From positions 29,534,243 to 29,598,242 of the forward strand of contig OX940951.1 in assembly GCA_954870475.1 (NCBI GenBank): 64,000 nucleotides of DNA, in the 5' to 3' direction. Positions 9,025 to 20,715 of the stretch are shown here, piece by piece. A model generated the notes under the pieces. The model was not told the DNA's origin and ran no database searches. It was given only the letters and a program-made list of their open reading frames with translations. A program made the position numbers and the translations under genes. Numbering within the stretch: position 1 is the first letter of the stretch; each line of letters begins with the position of its first letter. The stretch comes from Euphrasia confusa (Eukaryota > Streptophyta > Magnoliopsida > Lamiales > Orobanchaceae).

Positions 9025-10792
9025 TGTTGGAGTTGTGTACTTAATGTCTAGATTTAAGTATCAATAAACTCCCGGTCATAGCATTTAATCTATTTAATTA
9101 ATAAACAATTATTTGCATTTAATTATCATTAATTAAATATATGCAAAATATAGTCCTGGATTCTATACGTTGTAGTTAGTATGGTGTGCGACATCACACA
9201 GAAGATCATACTATCGGTTACTCGTATTTAATCGAATGGTTGCTCACGACCTAGATGGACACGGACCAATCCATCGGTATAGTCGTTATGTGAGAGAGAA
9301 AATAATTTGTCTTAATTATTTTATCACACTTGTACACTTGGTGTATTGGGCGGATCGCTTGAGATTTATCAATTAAGATTGCCGTTGATAATTGATTTAA
9401 GTCTCAGAGTATTTTATTCTTAATCCCCGATACTATTGCGGGTGTGTATATTTAATATAAGTGACTTTGATTTTCCAAAGGAATTAACCGATTTAATTAT
9501 TGGGTTAATTACCGGTAAAATTGGGTCGCTATATTTTATATATGGCATGCCGTGAATACTTGACGGGAAAGTGTATCCCGTAAGGGTTGATAATATCCCC
9601 GAGATGAGTTCATAAGGATTTATTATGTAAACCTCGCGAGTGGATTCGTTCCGCACAATAATTAAGGTTGAATGGTACTATTCTCGGATATAAGAGATGA
9701 ATAAATTAATTAGCAATAAATTAATTTTATTCATGGATATTTAAATCTTAAATACACGGAATAAATAATACTACCGGAGAAATATTATTTGATATAATAT
9801 GATTTAATATTGGGAGTGCAATTAATTTATATAGTGGAAAATAAATTAATTAATATTGATAAGGATTAATAGACTTGGGCTTAGGCTCAATTTAATCATC
9901 AATATTGGAAGCCCAATATTCCACCTCCTTTTGATCCCCTACGTAGCCTATAAAAGCACTACATGGCCTTCATAATTCATACACATCATAAGACAAGAAT
10001 ATCATACTTGATATTGCTTGAGAGTTGAAGGAGATCCATAGGAGTTCGATAGATCGTCGCCCACACGACGTTCGGACGAGGTGCAAGGAATACGTAGGAA
10101 GATTCGAAGGTCTTCAACGTTTTGATTTCGTTTCTCCGCACAACGAATCGAGGTACAAAATCATAATCCCACTCTATGATTTTATGTGACATACAATTGT
10201 GATATATACATGAACATACGATCCGGGACAATCGAGACCTAGATACGGGGATCGTTGGATCCCCGTGGGGATCGAACGAGGGGCGGTCGAACCCTAGGGT
10301 TTTGACCGCCGGTGTGCCGCGCAAGGAAGCCCCGGCTGGACGCCGGGGCATGCGATCGACCTAGGGTCGATCGCTGGGGATGCCACGGGCTGGTGCCGTG
10401 GCGGATCCCCGTCGCCTCGACGGCGGCGTGCGCGAGAAGGCGCCTCGGCTGGGCCGAGGCGGGCGATCGATCGGGCGATCGATCGCCGGGGGTAGACCGC
10501 GGCTGAAGCCGCGGTAGGTCAGCCGGGCTGACCGCCCCTCCTGGCGGTGGCGGTGAGTCGCCGGACTCACCGCCGGGTGGCTGTCCCATACAGCCCCGGC
10601 GATCGCCATGCACGGCGATCGTGAGCCCCGCGGTGGGGCTCGACTAGGGTTTCGGCCGCGGGTTCATCCCGCGGCGATGCTCTCGTCGGGCCCGGTTCTT
10701 CGTGGTGTTCGCGATCGGTTTCCGGCGACGGGATTTCGATCGGATTATCGGTTTCCGCATATTTTGGTAATCCGGGATATCGATTTCCAGCA
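9025..10792 (+). repeat. Element B 3' LTR
   Basis: 1,768 bp, beginning TGTTGGAGTTGTG and ending TTTCCAGCA, followed by the GAGGT target duplication. TATAAAAG lies at 9949-9956 and the hairpin array at 10245-10675. One hairpin stem that carries a mismatch in the 5' LTR (GGGCCAAGG) is perfect here (GGGCCGAGG). Confidence 0.93.
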
Positions 10793-12308
10793 GAGGTGGT
10801 CGATGGTGGGAGGGGACGCGGGAATCCCCACCCCGTGCTACTCCTACCGAGATCCGACTTTCCTAATTTTGATTCGGTTTTCTTATTTTGAGTGTTTTTA
10901 TTTTTAGGAACTCTCATGGAATAGGAAAATAATTAAATTGGAATTAATTTATTTCCTTATTGATTATTCCTATTCTTGGAAATTTTTATGGACATGGAAA
11001 CTAATTAATTTGGAAAGTTTAGGAGTCCTAATTTATTTTATTTCCTTATTCTATTATGGAAGTCATCTAGAATATTCCAAGTTTGACTTGGATAGGATTC
11101 TAAAGATTTAATAGAATTAGAAAGGAAAATAAAAATAAATAAAAATATTAATAATATTTAATTTTATTTTTTAATTTATTTGATTGACTTAATTTTCGAA
11201 TTAAGTAACTTTTGGATTAATTAAAAATAAATAGATTTAAATATTGGAATTAACATTCTCGTCACATGGACCATTCAAGAACGAAGACTGAAGACTAGAA
11301 AATGAGTACGAAGATGGATTAAAGCCATAATAGTCAGAAAATAATATTCTAGTATTATTTTGACTATGTGATAATATTTATGTGCTTTAATTTCATGTAT
11401 GCATGCTTATGTATTTAATTATGCATTAGATAGCGTATCCCTTTATTGTAAAAAGCTAAGTGGGAGAGGGGTTGGAAACAATCCCATGATCTCCATTACT
11501 GTTCTCTTGGTGACTTTTATGAACTTTTGAAGTTCGTATAGACAAGTCATTGGAGGAGAATTCTTGTAATCCCTTTTACAAGAAACATTGATTGAGTTTA
11601 TCAAACAATGCCTAATTTGTCTTTCTGAAACTGATTTCAAGTCGACTCATTCTCACCCCGGGGAGTGGAATGGAGCCAAAGCCATTTGGTCACGTGGATG
11701 ACACAAATTAGAGACTTTCGTGTCATTTTTGAATGGATCGATTGTCTGCTCGGCTCCCTCATTCTATGAGAGATAGGGTTGTTCGCATGGTGAATCACTG
11801 GTTAGAAACTTCGAGTTTCACTTATGATTCTCCGCGTCTTGATTTACAAGATCGAATGGACCAAGTAATTGGGAGTCAATTATAAAATCTTTTGGTGTAG
11901 TAAACGTCCACACCACGTGGCTTGCTATACTAAATGGGATTTTGGAATAATTGATGTATACAGTTATAGGAAATTGTGAAGGATTGTAAGTTGTCGTAAA
12001 CGTCCACACCACGTGGCTTGCGGTGATGTATCAATTCCAAACGATTTTCCTTAGGTCTGAGTAATGGTTTACACTTAGATAAGCGTTATAGTATCCTTCC
12101 CCACGAAAAAACGCTATAAATGATGTATGACCGAAGCAAATCTAATTGCTAAATCATTTGGGTAGGTAAATATCCACACCACGTGGCTTGCCATATCTGA
12201 TGGGATTTTAGATGTAATTAGTAATTTAATGATATTATTTGAGGGAGATAATATCAGACATTAAATTGATTGTTTGTTTATATGTGCTTATAGGTTTAGA
12301 GAATAGCT
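10793..12308 (+). other. Element A leader, second part
   Basis: The leader of A resumes after the GAGGT duplication (10793-10797). It holds a short GC patch, an AT-rich stretch at about 10860-11270, the AAGTGGGAGAGG block near 11455, the CCCCGGGGAGTGG block near 11657, three hairpin motifs (11900-11925, 11996-12021, 12166-12191) and an acceptor-like TTATAG at 12288-12293. The third motif is slightly decayed (TATCC for CGTCC). No gene is supported. Confidence 0.78.
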
Positions 12309-12645
12309 ATGAATCTACTTTCTGTGATACTCAAGGAGTTCAACGCACTAGTTCCATATTGTGTTGATTGGAATAGAAATCTGGACGTTGCCCAGACTGT
12401 TAAAGAGTACAAGATTGTACTCAGTGAGCTTTGTCCTCCCAAACCTACTAGTGTCTCAACTGATGAGGAAAGAACTGATTTTAAGAAGTGGGAAAATGCT
12501 TTTGCATTAACCACTAATTATGATATCATGTTCAAACTCAAGCAAATGTTTGGACACGACGTAAAGGCTAGAAAAGAGGCGATGAAGATACTCATAAAGG
12601 CAAGTTGCTTCGAGGAAACGCTTGTACACATTTTCGAGATGTTGG
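12309..12645 (+). pseudogene. gag: Element A gag, N-terminal part, interrupted
   Basis: The ATG and MNLLSVILKE match the intact Gag start in D. Compared with the 272-residue form it has an internal deletion (TTNYDIMFKLKQMFGH joined early). At 12641 the frame runs into a reverse-oriented solo LTR and resumes at 14291. The frame carried on beyond 12645 codes GC-rich LTR sequence and is not biological Gag. Closest relative in the window is the relic gag of F. Confidence 0.82.
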
Positions 12646-14285
12646 TGTTGGAATTCGATATCCCGGGTTATTTAAATTTGCGGAAACCAATAACCCGATC
12701 AAACCCTTCGCCGGAGATCACACGAACACCACGTACGAGCCGGAGCACGAGCCGAACGCACGACACGGCCGAAGCCGCGCGCACGCCCAGCCCGAGCCCC
12801 CGCACGCGGGGCTCCATGCGATCATCGATCGCATCAACCGATCGATTGGGGTGGGGCTGCCCAGCAGCCCCCGCGGCGAGTCCGGCGACTCGCCGCCGCC
12901 CGGAGGTCAGCCACCTTCACGGTGGGGAGGGACGGCACCAGCCCGTGCCCTCCGCGATCGATCCGAGTGATCGATCGCGTGCCCTCGGCTCCAGCCGAGG
13001 GTCGATCCTCACGCCCCCTTCGAAACCCTAGGCGGGCGATCCCGCGGTCCGGTGGTTTCACCACCACCGCGTGATCGTTCGTCTAATCCGGGGTTCGATC
13101 TTTGGATCTTGTTTTTCGATAATTGATCAATAAACTAGAATTAAATTGCGGAATTTAATTCACCTTTCGATTCGTTGTGCGGAGAAACGAGATCTTATGA
13201 TGACCTTGAGATCTTCCCACGTATTCCTTGCACTTGTTCGAACGTCGGGTGGGCGACGATCCTCCGAACACTATGGATCTCCTTCTCTCCTTTCTCTCTC
13301 TAGAATTGTGATCTTCAAGTTATGAGAATAGAGAAGACCATGTAGTGCTTTTATAGGCTACGTAGGGGATCTTAAGGAGGTGGAATATTGGGCTTCCAAT
13401 ATTGAAGATTAAATTGAGCCCAATGCTCAAGTCCATTAATCCTTATCAATATTAATTAATTCTATTTTCCACTATATAAAATTAATTGCACTCCCAATAT
13501 TAAACCATATTATATCAAATAATATTTCTCCGGTAGTATTATTTATTCCGTGTATTTAAGATATAAATATCCATGAATAAAATTAATTTATTGCTAATTA
13601 ATTTATTCATCTCTTATATCCGAGACTAGTACCATTCAACCTTAATTATTATGCGGAACAAATCCACCTGCAGGGTTTACATAATAATTCCTTATGAACT
13701 CATCTCGGGGATATTATCAACCCTTACGGGATACACTTTCCCGTCAAGTATTCACGGCATGTCATATATAAAATATAGCGACCCAACTTAACCGGTAATT
13801 AACCCAATAATTAAATCGGTTAATTCCTTTGGTAAATCAAAGTCACTTATATTAAATATACACACCCGCAATAGTATCGGGGATTAAGAATAAAATACTC
13901 AGAGACTTAAATCGATTATCGCCGGCAATCCTAATCGATAAATCTCAAGCAGATCCGCTCAATACACCAAGTGTACAAGTGTGATAAAATAATTAAGACA
14001 AATTATTTTCTCTCTCACACAACGACTATACCGATGGATTGGTCCGTGTCCATCTAGGTCGTGAGCAACTGTTCGATTAAATACGAGTAACCGATAGTAT
14101 GATCTTCTGTGTGGGCCCGACACACCATACTAACTACAACGTATAGAATCCAGGACTATAATTTGCATATATTTAATTATAAATAATTAAATGCAAATAA
14201 TTGTTTATTTAATTAAATAGATTAATGGCAATGGATCGGGAGTTTCCGTTACTTAAATCTAGACATTAAGTACACAACTCCAACA
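12646..14285 (-). mobile_element. Solo LTR (family 1) inserted in gag of A, copy 1
   Basis: 1,640 bp in reverse orientation, from TGTTGGAATTCG (complement of an LTR end) to CTCCAACA (complement of an LTR start). GTTGG occurs on both sides (12641-12645, 14286-14290), so this is a real insertion that later lost its body by LTR-LTR recombination. The promoter block lies near 13350 and the GC-rich hairpin-rich part at about 12760-13070, both read on the minus strand. Confidence 0.92.
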
Positions 14286-14290
14286 GTTGG

Positions 14291-14529
14291 ACCTCTTGGA
14301 TGAGTTAAGACAATCGCAAGCTCTTATAGCCAAGGCCAAAGGTTTCGAACCTAAGGGCATAGATCAGGGAATGGAGAGGCAAGCAAAGAAGCCCAGTAGT
14401 CCTAAACTACTTGGACCACGAGGTGGGATGAGAAAGCCTTTTTGCAATTATTCTCAAAGAAGACAGTCTGGGTACTGGAAGTCTATATTTTCTCCCCAAG
14501 AAGGTATGAGATTTTTCTTTAGTCATTGA
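14291..14529 (+). pseudogene. gag: Element A gag, C-terminal part
   Basis: Gag resumes after the solo LTR: LLDELRQSQALIAKAKG, then a basic linker, then a ruined zinc knuckle in which C-X2-C has become CNYSQRRQSGYW. A stop lies at about 14527. Not functional. Confidence 0.8.
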
Positions 14530-14967
14530 AAAATAGTCAGCGGTATTATCTACCAGAAACCTGGTGAGTAGATATGGAACCACTGATGGTATGTGTGCAT
14601 TTTAATGCAGGGGTACCAGGAAACCCAAAGACTTGGAAAGGAAAGAATCGTCATGGGAAATGCTGTGGAGGAGGCAGCTGTTGCAGTGGAGGACATATCT
14701 ATTAGTAGTTATAGGATTTCATTTCAGAATTATTGCTTTATGTACCCCTTTATTTTAGAAAGAACTTTTGTTCTGGTTTTCTATTATTAATGAATGGATA
14801 TTTATTTCTTTTAATCATTTGATGGTTATTGATAAGAAATGATGATATTATCTATTCTTGTACATTAGTCAGCAATATGTGAATGATGAAACCTAAGTCT
14901 CCCACGATGCAACAAACTGTAGTATATATAACTTGTTTTACCTATTAGAAGTATTTCTTATTAAATC
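14530..14967 (+). pseudogene. Start of decayed pol of element A, copy 1
   Basis: The protease region is collinear with C but frameshifted (GGTGAGTAGATATGG for the Asp-Thr-Gly stretch), followed by pieces of the protease-integrase interval. It ends abruptly at 14967, where minus-strand element F sequence begins. The true continuation is found after copy 2 at 23038. Confidence 0.75.
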
Positions 14968-17340
14968 TCCCACTTGTACTAAGGTCTAGTCATTTTCTCC
15001 AAACTTCCGACTCCCATACTCATCACGTGCTTAAGTTGTACTTCCAAGAAGTACTATGTGAATGAGCACTCTAGGTTGCCGCTCTGAAGTTATCTTGGTG
15101 ACTACAGCGTCGTCTCCCTCGACGATGACTCGTATCAGGTGGTACTTGCTCTATGTGTTATCTTACACTTATGGACTTGTGATTTCTTACCATTTGCCAT
15201 TGCACCGCTATTCACATAGCCTTTGGCAAATTAAGAATCACCTCTAAGTCCCAGAGATTCCCGGAGCTATACCAAAACTTCCGCTGCCTCTGAGGCCGCT
15301 ATTTGGTTACCCATGGCAGAGTCCGAAAAGCATCGTGCTTATCACTCTTCCATGTTAAAAACTCCTTCTCCTTCAATAGTGAAACACATAGCCTGATATC
15401 GACTTACACCGGTCCTCATTCGATTAGAAATCTAAGAGAATGTAATCCAAAGGAAGAACTTGTCTGCTCCGTAATCCAGAACATAGTTTCCAGTACTTCG
15501 AAAGTACTTAAAATGTTCATTACAGCAGTCGAGTATTCCTTTCCAGGATTACCTTGATATCCTCCCACTATACTAGCCGCATAGCAGATATCAGGTTCTC
15601 GTTTTCAACATTGCATTTATCAAGCTTTCCACACTTGAAGTGTAGGAAACCGCTTTCATTGCTTCTATCTCCTTTTGTGTTTCAAAACACATATCCTTAG
15701 ATAGATGCATTCCGTATCTGAAAGGTAACGAACCTTTCTCGGAATTTCGCATGTTAAAATGAACCATAATCGTATAAGATATCTAGAGAAGTACAATGTT
15801 CTTTTCTTGAGATCCTAGATCTTAAGAACATGCTCTAACTTCTTCTTTATCTCATATATCGATTTTTCTAGACAACCATCATTTTATGTCTGACAACATC
15901 TTTACATTGTTGCCAATGATAAAATGTTATCTACATAAAACCCGAGAAACACCACCTTGTTTTCCATTACGTTTCCAATACACACAATTCGTCTATGCTT
16001 TTGATGAATCCATAAAATGGACTATCTCATCAATTTGCAAGTACCACGAACTCAATGCTTTGTTCCAATCCATAAATGGATCAACTAAGCTTGTACTCTA
16101 AATGATCTTGCCTCTTAGCAATAAACCTTATTGCTTTCCAAGAAGGCACATTTAGATCTAGTAATGCCTTCATGTAGATCCAGGGATTGATTTCATGTAT
16201 ACTAGGTCCAGAGTTCAGAACTCTCCTAGTCTTATGAATATCTCCGGTTGTCAAACAACCTCCCACTACAATGGCATTCCGGTGTATAAACAGTAATAAC
16301 AGTAGGTGCAGTTAGTGGTGTATCGCTACTCGGTTCGGCTGGTTCTAAGTCTTAATCGTTTTCTCTCTTTACAAAAGTATCATGTCATTTTGGGCTTTGT
16401 GGTTCATCTAATAGTCTTCCTCTAAGAACCGGGCGTTAGAACTTATAACGTCCTTCTGGTTCATAGTACTATCGAACACACACCTTTTGTTCTTCTAGGA
16501 TATTCTACAACCACATTTGAATGTGCCGTTGTTTCAAAGACATATCCATAGAACATAGGTAGTTCCGTTTAACTCATCTTTTACTATCTCTATAAGAGTT
16601 CCATTTCTTATTATCGACACACCAATCCTACAGAAGACTGTATGGTGTAGTCTCTTGGGATCCAATCCCAAGCTCTGATAATAAATCAGAGTTAATCTAA
16701 TACTTGTCCGGATCTTATATCTTATATCCATAAAGGATTGCTTAGTCGTATTATCTTCCAAATTAGATTCTTAGGTCGGAAGGTCCACTCCTTCAACTTA
16801 ATTGATCTTACAATCAACTTTCGACCTTTGAACTTCTTATTTGAATAAATATGACTTAGCATAAGAATCCACAAGTATAAATGATTTAATAAAGAAATCT
16901 CTTATTAGTAAAACGAGTTATGTATAACGGTTCGTTGCATCGTGGTGGACTCAGGATTCATCATTTATATATTGCTAGCTAATGTACCAAAAATAGATAA
17001 TATCATTATTTCTTCTTATAACCATCAAATGATTAAAAGAAATAAAATATCCATTCATTAGAAATCCAGAACAAAGTTCTTTCTAATATGAAGGGTACAT
17101 AAAAGCAATGACTCAAAATGAAATCCTATAATGTCCTCCACTGCAACTGCTGCCTCCTCCACAGCATTGCCCATGTAGACTACGATTTCTTCTTTTCTAA
17201 GTCGTCGGGTTTCCTGGAACCCTTGCATTTAAAATGCACATACCGTTAGTGGTTCCATATCTACACACCAGGTTCCGGTAGATAATACCACCGACTATGT
17301 TTCACGACTAAAGAAGATTTCGTACTTTCTTTGAGAGGAT
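14968..17340 (-). pseudogene. Element F (minus strand), polypurine tract and decayed pol
   Basis: Read on the minus strand, this is the 3' part of a family-1 internal region. The polypurine tract complement CTCCCACTTGTAC lies at about 14967-14979, but no LTR lies next to it. RNase H-, RT- and integrase-like relics follow in reverse order, collinear with B and A. The protease lesion near 17280 is the one shared by the Gag-type lineage. No usable frame. Confidence 0.78.
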
Positions 17341-17775
17341 AATCAGACTTTCAGTACCCAGACTGTTCGCATCGAGAACACTTGCCTATTGGCTTTCTCG
17401 TCCCATCTCGTGGTCCAAAAGGAACCACTGGGTTTCTTTGCTTTCTTGTCCTTTCCCCCGATTCATGCCTTTAGGTTCGAAACCTTTGGCATTGGCTACA
17501 AGAGCTTGCGATTTCCGTCTCAACTCGTCTAAAAGGTCAATCATCTCAAAAACGTTTTTAAGCGTTTCCTCGAAGTGACTGGCCTTTATGAGTATCCTCA
17601 TCGCTTCTTGTCTAGCCGCCTATGTCAATAGGCTCGGGAGGACAAAGCTCACTGAGTACAACCTTGCACTCTTTAACAGTTTGGGTAATGTCTAGATCTC
17701 TATTCCAATCATTACATTTAGGGACTAGTGAGTTAAAATCCTTACGTATCACATAAAGTGGGTTCAAGGCCATTT
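17341..17775 (-). pseudogene. gag: Element F gag relic
   Basis: Minus-strand Gag pieces: a decayed zinc knuckle near 17345-17390, then a segment resembling A gag (KASHFEETLKNVFEM, AKGFEPKGMN). The amino-terminal part is badly deleted, with an ATG-equivalent near 17775. Not coding. Confidence 0.75.
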
Positions 17776-18855
17776 CCTAATCTATGAGCACATATAACAA
17801 CAAACAATCGATTTAATCTCCGATATTATCTCCCTCAAATAATATCATTAAACCACTAATCACATCTAAAATCCCATCAGGTAAGGCAAGCCACGTTCGT
17901 GTGGACGTTTACCCACCCAAATGATTTAGCAATTAGATTTGCTTCGGTCATACATCACTTACAGCGTAACCTCGTTGGGAGGAATACTATAACGCGTATC
18001 TAAGTGTAAACCATTACTCAGTACTAAGAAGATTGTTTGGGACACGCATATTCACCGCAAGCCACGTTAGTGTGGACGTTTACGTTAACATACGCTCCTT
18101 TACTTCCCTCTATAACTGTCTACATCACTTAATCCAAAATCCCATTCAGTATAGCAAGCCACGTTCGTGTGGACGTTTACTACACCAAAAAGATTTTTAT
18201 AAGTGACTCCCAATTACTTGATCCATTTGATTTTCGTAAATCAAGACTCGGAGAATCATAAGTGAAACTCGAAGTTTCTAACCAGTGATTCACCATGCGA
18301 ACAACCCTATCTCTCATTAGATGAGGGAGCCGAGCAGACAATCGATCCATCTATAAAAGAATGGTACGAAGGTCTCTAATTTGTGTCCTCCACATGACCA
18401 AGTGGCTTTGGCTCCATTCCACTCCCCGGGGTGAGAATGAGTCGACTTGAAATCAGCTTTGGAAAGACAAATTAGGCATTGTTTGATAAACTTAATCAAT
18501 GTTTCTCGTAAGAGGAATTACAAGAACTCTCCTCCAATGACTTATCTATACGAACTTCAAAAGTCCATAAAAGTCACCAAGAGAACAGCAATGGAGACCA
18601 TGGATATGTTTCCATACCCTCTCCCACTTAGCTTTTTATAACAAAGGGATACGCTATCTAATGCATAATTAAATACACATAAGCATAATAACAAACATAC
18701 ATTTCATGCAAGTACGTTCACAAATAATCAAATAATTACTCAAGCAAAATTATTTCTCGACTATTCGTACCTTGATGAATTCCAGCATGCTTGTCTTGAG
18801 TCTTCATTCTACGTCTTGAATACTTTACCGAGCGACGGAAAAATTCTTTGATTCT
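17776..18855 (-). other. Element F leader with three hairpin motifs
   Basis: The hairpin motif is found on the minus strand at 17886-17912, 18057-18083 and 18154-18180. Here the variable centres are CGAA, CTAA and CGAA, so the copies are not fully uniform. The CCCCGGGG block lies near 18425 and the AAGTGGGAGAGG complement near 18620. No gene is supported. Confidence 0.75.
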
Positions 18856-19345
18856 CATATTTAATTTATTTTAAATAAAATCCAAGATTCCAATTCAAAA
18901 TAAATTTGAATCAATCTAATGATTTTAAATAAAATACTCCAATTAAATAAAATCAATTCCATTGATTTCCATATTTAATTCTATTCTAAATAAAATCCAA
19001 GATTATCCAATCCAAAATAAATTTTGAATTAATCTAATGATTTTAAATAAAATACTTAAATTAAATAAAATCAATATTATTAAAATCCATTGATTTCCAT
19101 ATTTAATTTTATTCTAAATAAAATCCAAGATTATCCAATCCAAAATAAATTTTGAATTAATCTAATGATTTTAAATAAAATACTTAAATTAAATAAAATC
19201 AATATTATTAAAATCCATTGATTTCCATATTTAATTCTATTCTAAATAAAATCCAAGATTATCCAATCCAAAATAAAATTTTGAATTAATCTAATGATTT
19301 TAAATAAAATACTTAAATTAAATAAAATCAATATTTTAATAATTT
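18856..19345 (-). repeat. AT-rich tandem repeat, 128-bp period
   Basis: CCATTGATTTCC starts at 18959, 19087 and 19215, exactly 128 bases apart. The unit also contains TCCAAGATTATCCAATCC and AATCTAATGATTTTAAAT. Three copies are near identical, and a more diverged partial unit precedes them from about 18856. It occupies the AT-rich part of the F leader and is absent from the other leaders. Confidence 0.88.
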
Positions 19346-20079
19346 CTCAATCCTATTTAAATTAGATCTCAAGAATCCTAATCAAAATCGAATTTTGATT
19401 CTTCTTAAGACTTCTAATCCAAGTAGGTATAGGATATCTAGAGAAACTAGGATTTTCTTTCCTAATTTAACTTTCCATCTAATTCCATTATTTAATTCCA
19501 TAATTAAGAAATCTAATCCAAATAGAATTTGAATTAATTCCAAAATTAAATTAAATAAAATTAGAAAGATTAAATTATTTCCGGAAAGATCGGATTTACC
19601 GGGACGAACCGAAAATCAAATTTCCGGTCGACCCAACATTGAACCCACGGATGTACCTAGTTGGTTCCATGCATGTAAACACATACATACCAACGTACCA
19701 TTAATTAATTGGCTCCATGCATGCAAAAGCACACAAACCATTAATTAATTTATGCAGCAAGTGTGTAGGCGAGAAGAAGAAAAAATATTACGATCGTCTT
19801 CTTCGGCGAGACTTGTGTACGAGCCCGGTCGATTTCCGGCATGGCGTCTCCTCTGACGACACACGCCATCAACCTCGTCACAACCCACACACGAGCAGCC
19901 CGCGATCAAGTCGAGCGAAACGCCGTTCGATCGATCGCGCCGGCGCTCGCCTGGACCTTCGCCGGAGCAGCCGATTCCCGGTATGACGCCGCCACCGACA
20001 TCACGCCATCGACTACGCTCCAGCAGCACGCCCAGCCGCTGCCATACGCAGCCCGCTTCGAACGATGGCGCACCAGCAG
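19346..20079. other. End of F leader and unassigned sequence
   Basis: AT-rich to about 19600, then mixed sequence with two imperfect copies of a block containing CCATGCATG (about 19658 and 19714). A GC-rich tail (19800-20079) follows and stops at the start of duplicated copy 2. By position it may be the F leader next to its lost 5' LTR, but I see no LTR end or primer site. Short open frames here show no recognisable domain. Confidence 0.5.
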
Positions 20080-20378
20080 CACGTGGCTTGCGGTGATGTA
20101 TCAATTCCAAACGATTTTCCTTAGGGCTGAGTAATGGTTTACACTTAGATAAGCGTTATAGTATCCTTCCCCACGAAAAAACGCTATAAATGATGTATGA
20201 CCGAAGCAAATCTAATTGCTAAATCATTTGGGTAGGTAAATATCCACACCACGTGGCTTGCCATATCTGATGGGATTTTAGATGTAATTAGTAATTTAAT
20301 GATATTATTTGAGGGAGATAATATCAGACATTAAATTGATTGTTTGTTTATATGTGCTTATAGGTTTAGAGAATAGCT

Positions 20379-20715
20379 ATGAATCTACTTTCTGTGATAC
20401 TCAAGGAGTTCAACGCACTAGTTCCATATTGTGTTGATTGGAATAGAAATATGGACGTTGCCCAGACTGTTAAAGAGTACAAGATTGTACTCAGTGAGCT
20501 TTGTCCTCCCAAACCTACTAGTGTCTCAACTGATGAGGAAAGAACTGATTTTAAGAAGTGGGAAAATGCTTTTGCATTAACCACTAATTATGATATCATG
20601 TTCAAACTCAAGCAAATGTTTGGACACGACGTAAAGGCTAGAAAAGAGGCGATGAAGATACTCATAAAGGCAAGTTGCTTCGAGGAAACGCTTGTACACA
20701 TTTTCGAGATGTTGG
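20379..20715 (+). pseudogene. gag: Element A gag N-terminal part, copy 2
   Basis: Same deleted, interrupted Gag frame as at 12309, with one visible residue change (RNLDV to RNMDV). It ends at the nested solo LTR. Confidence 0.82.

Larger units (their letters stand above)
1564..10792 (+). mobile_element. Copia element B, complete, Gag-type, pol decayed
   Basis: Complete element of 9,229 bp with two LTRs of exactly 1,768 bp (1564-3331 and 9025-10792), termini TGTTGGAG...CCAGCA, initiator tRNA-Met primer site, polypurine tract and 5-bp target duplication. By hand I count about 26 differences between the LTRs, roughly 1.5 percent, which suggests a fairly recent insertion. Inside are a leader of about 2.1 kb, a gag frame with one frameshift, and about 2.8 kb of pol-derived sequence with no usable reading frame. 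Mobilisation therefore probably depended on enzymes from another element. Confidence 0.93.
12010..14967 (+). repeat. 2,958-bp duplicated segment, copy 1
   Basis: This block recurs at 20080-23037 with a constant offset of 8,070 bases and only a handful of substitutions (for example at 12036, 12381, 13051 and 14454). It spans the end of the A leader, the gag start, the nested solo LTR with its target duplications, the gag end and the beginning of pol. Identity stops abruptly at both ends. Confidence 0.92.

Noticed and set aside
12646..13067. Long Gag frame continuing into Arg/Pro-rich residues
   Set aside because: The extension past 12645 reads through the reverse solo LTR and is not a fusion protein. 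The target duplication marks the boundary.
19717..20134. Open frames of about 90-120 codons before duplicated copy 2
   Set aside because: No recognisable domain, no start context, overlapping frames on both strands in a GC-rich patch. Left as unassigned.
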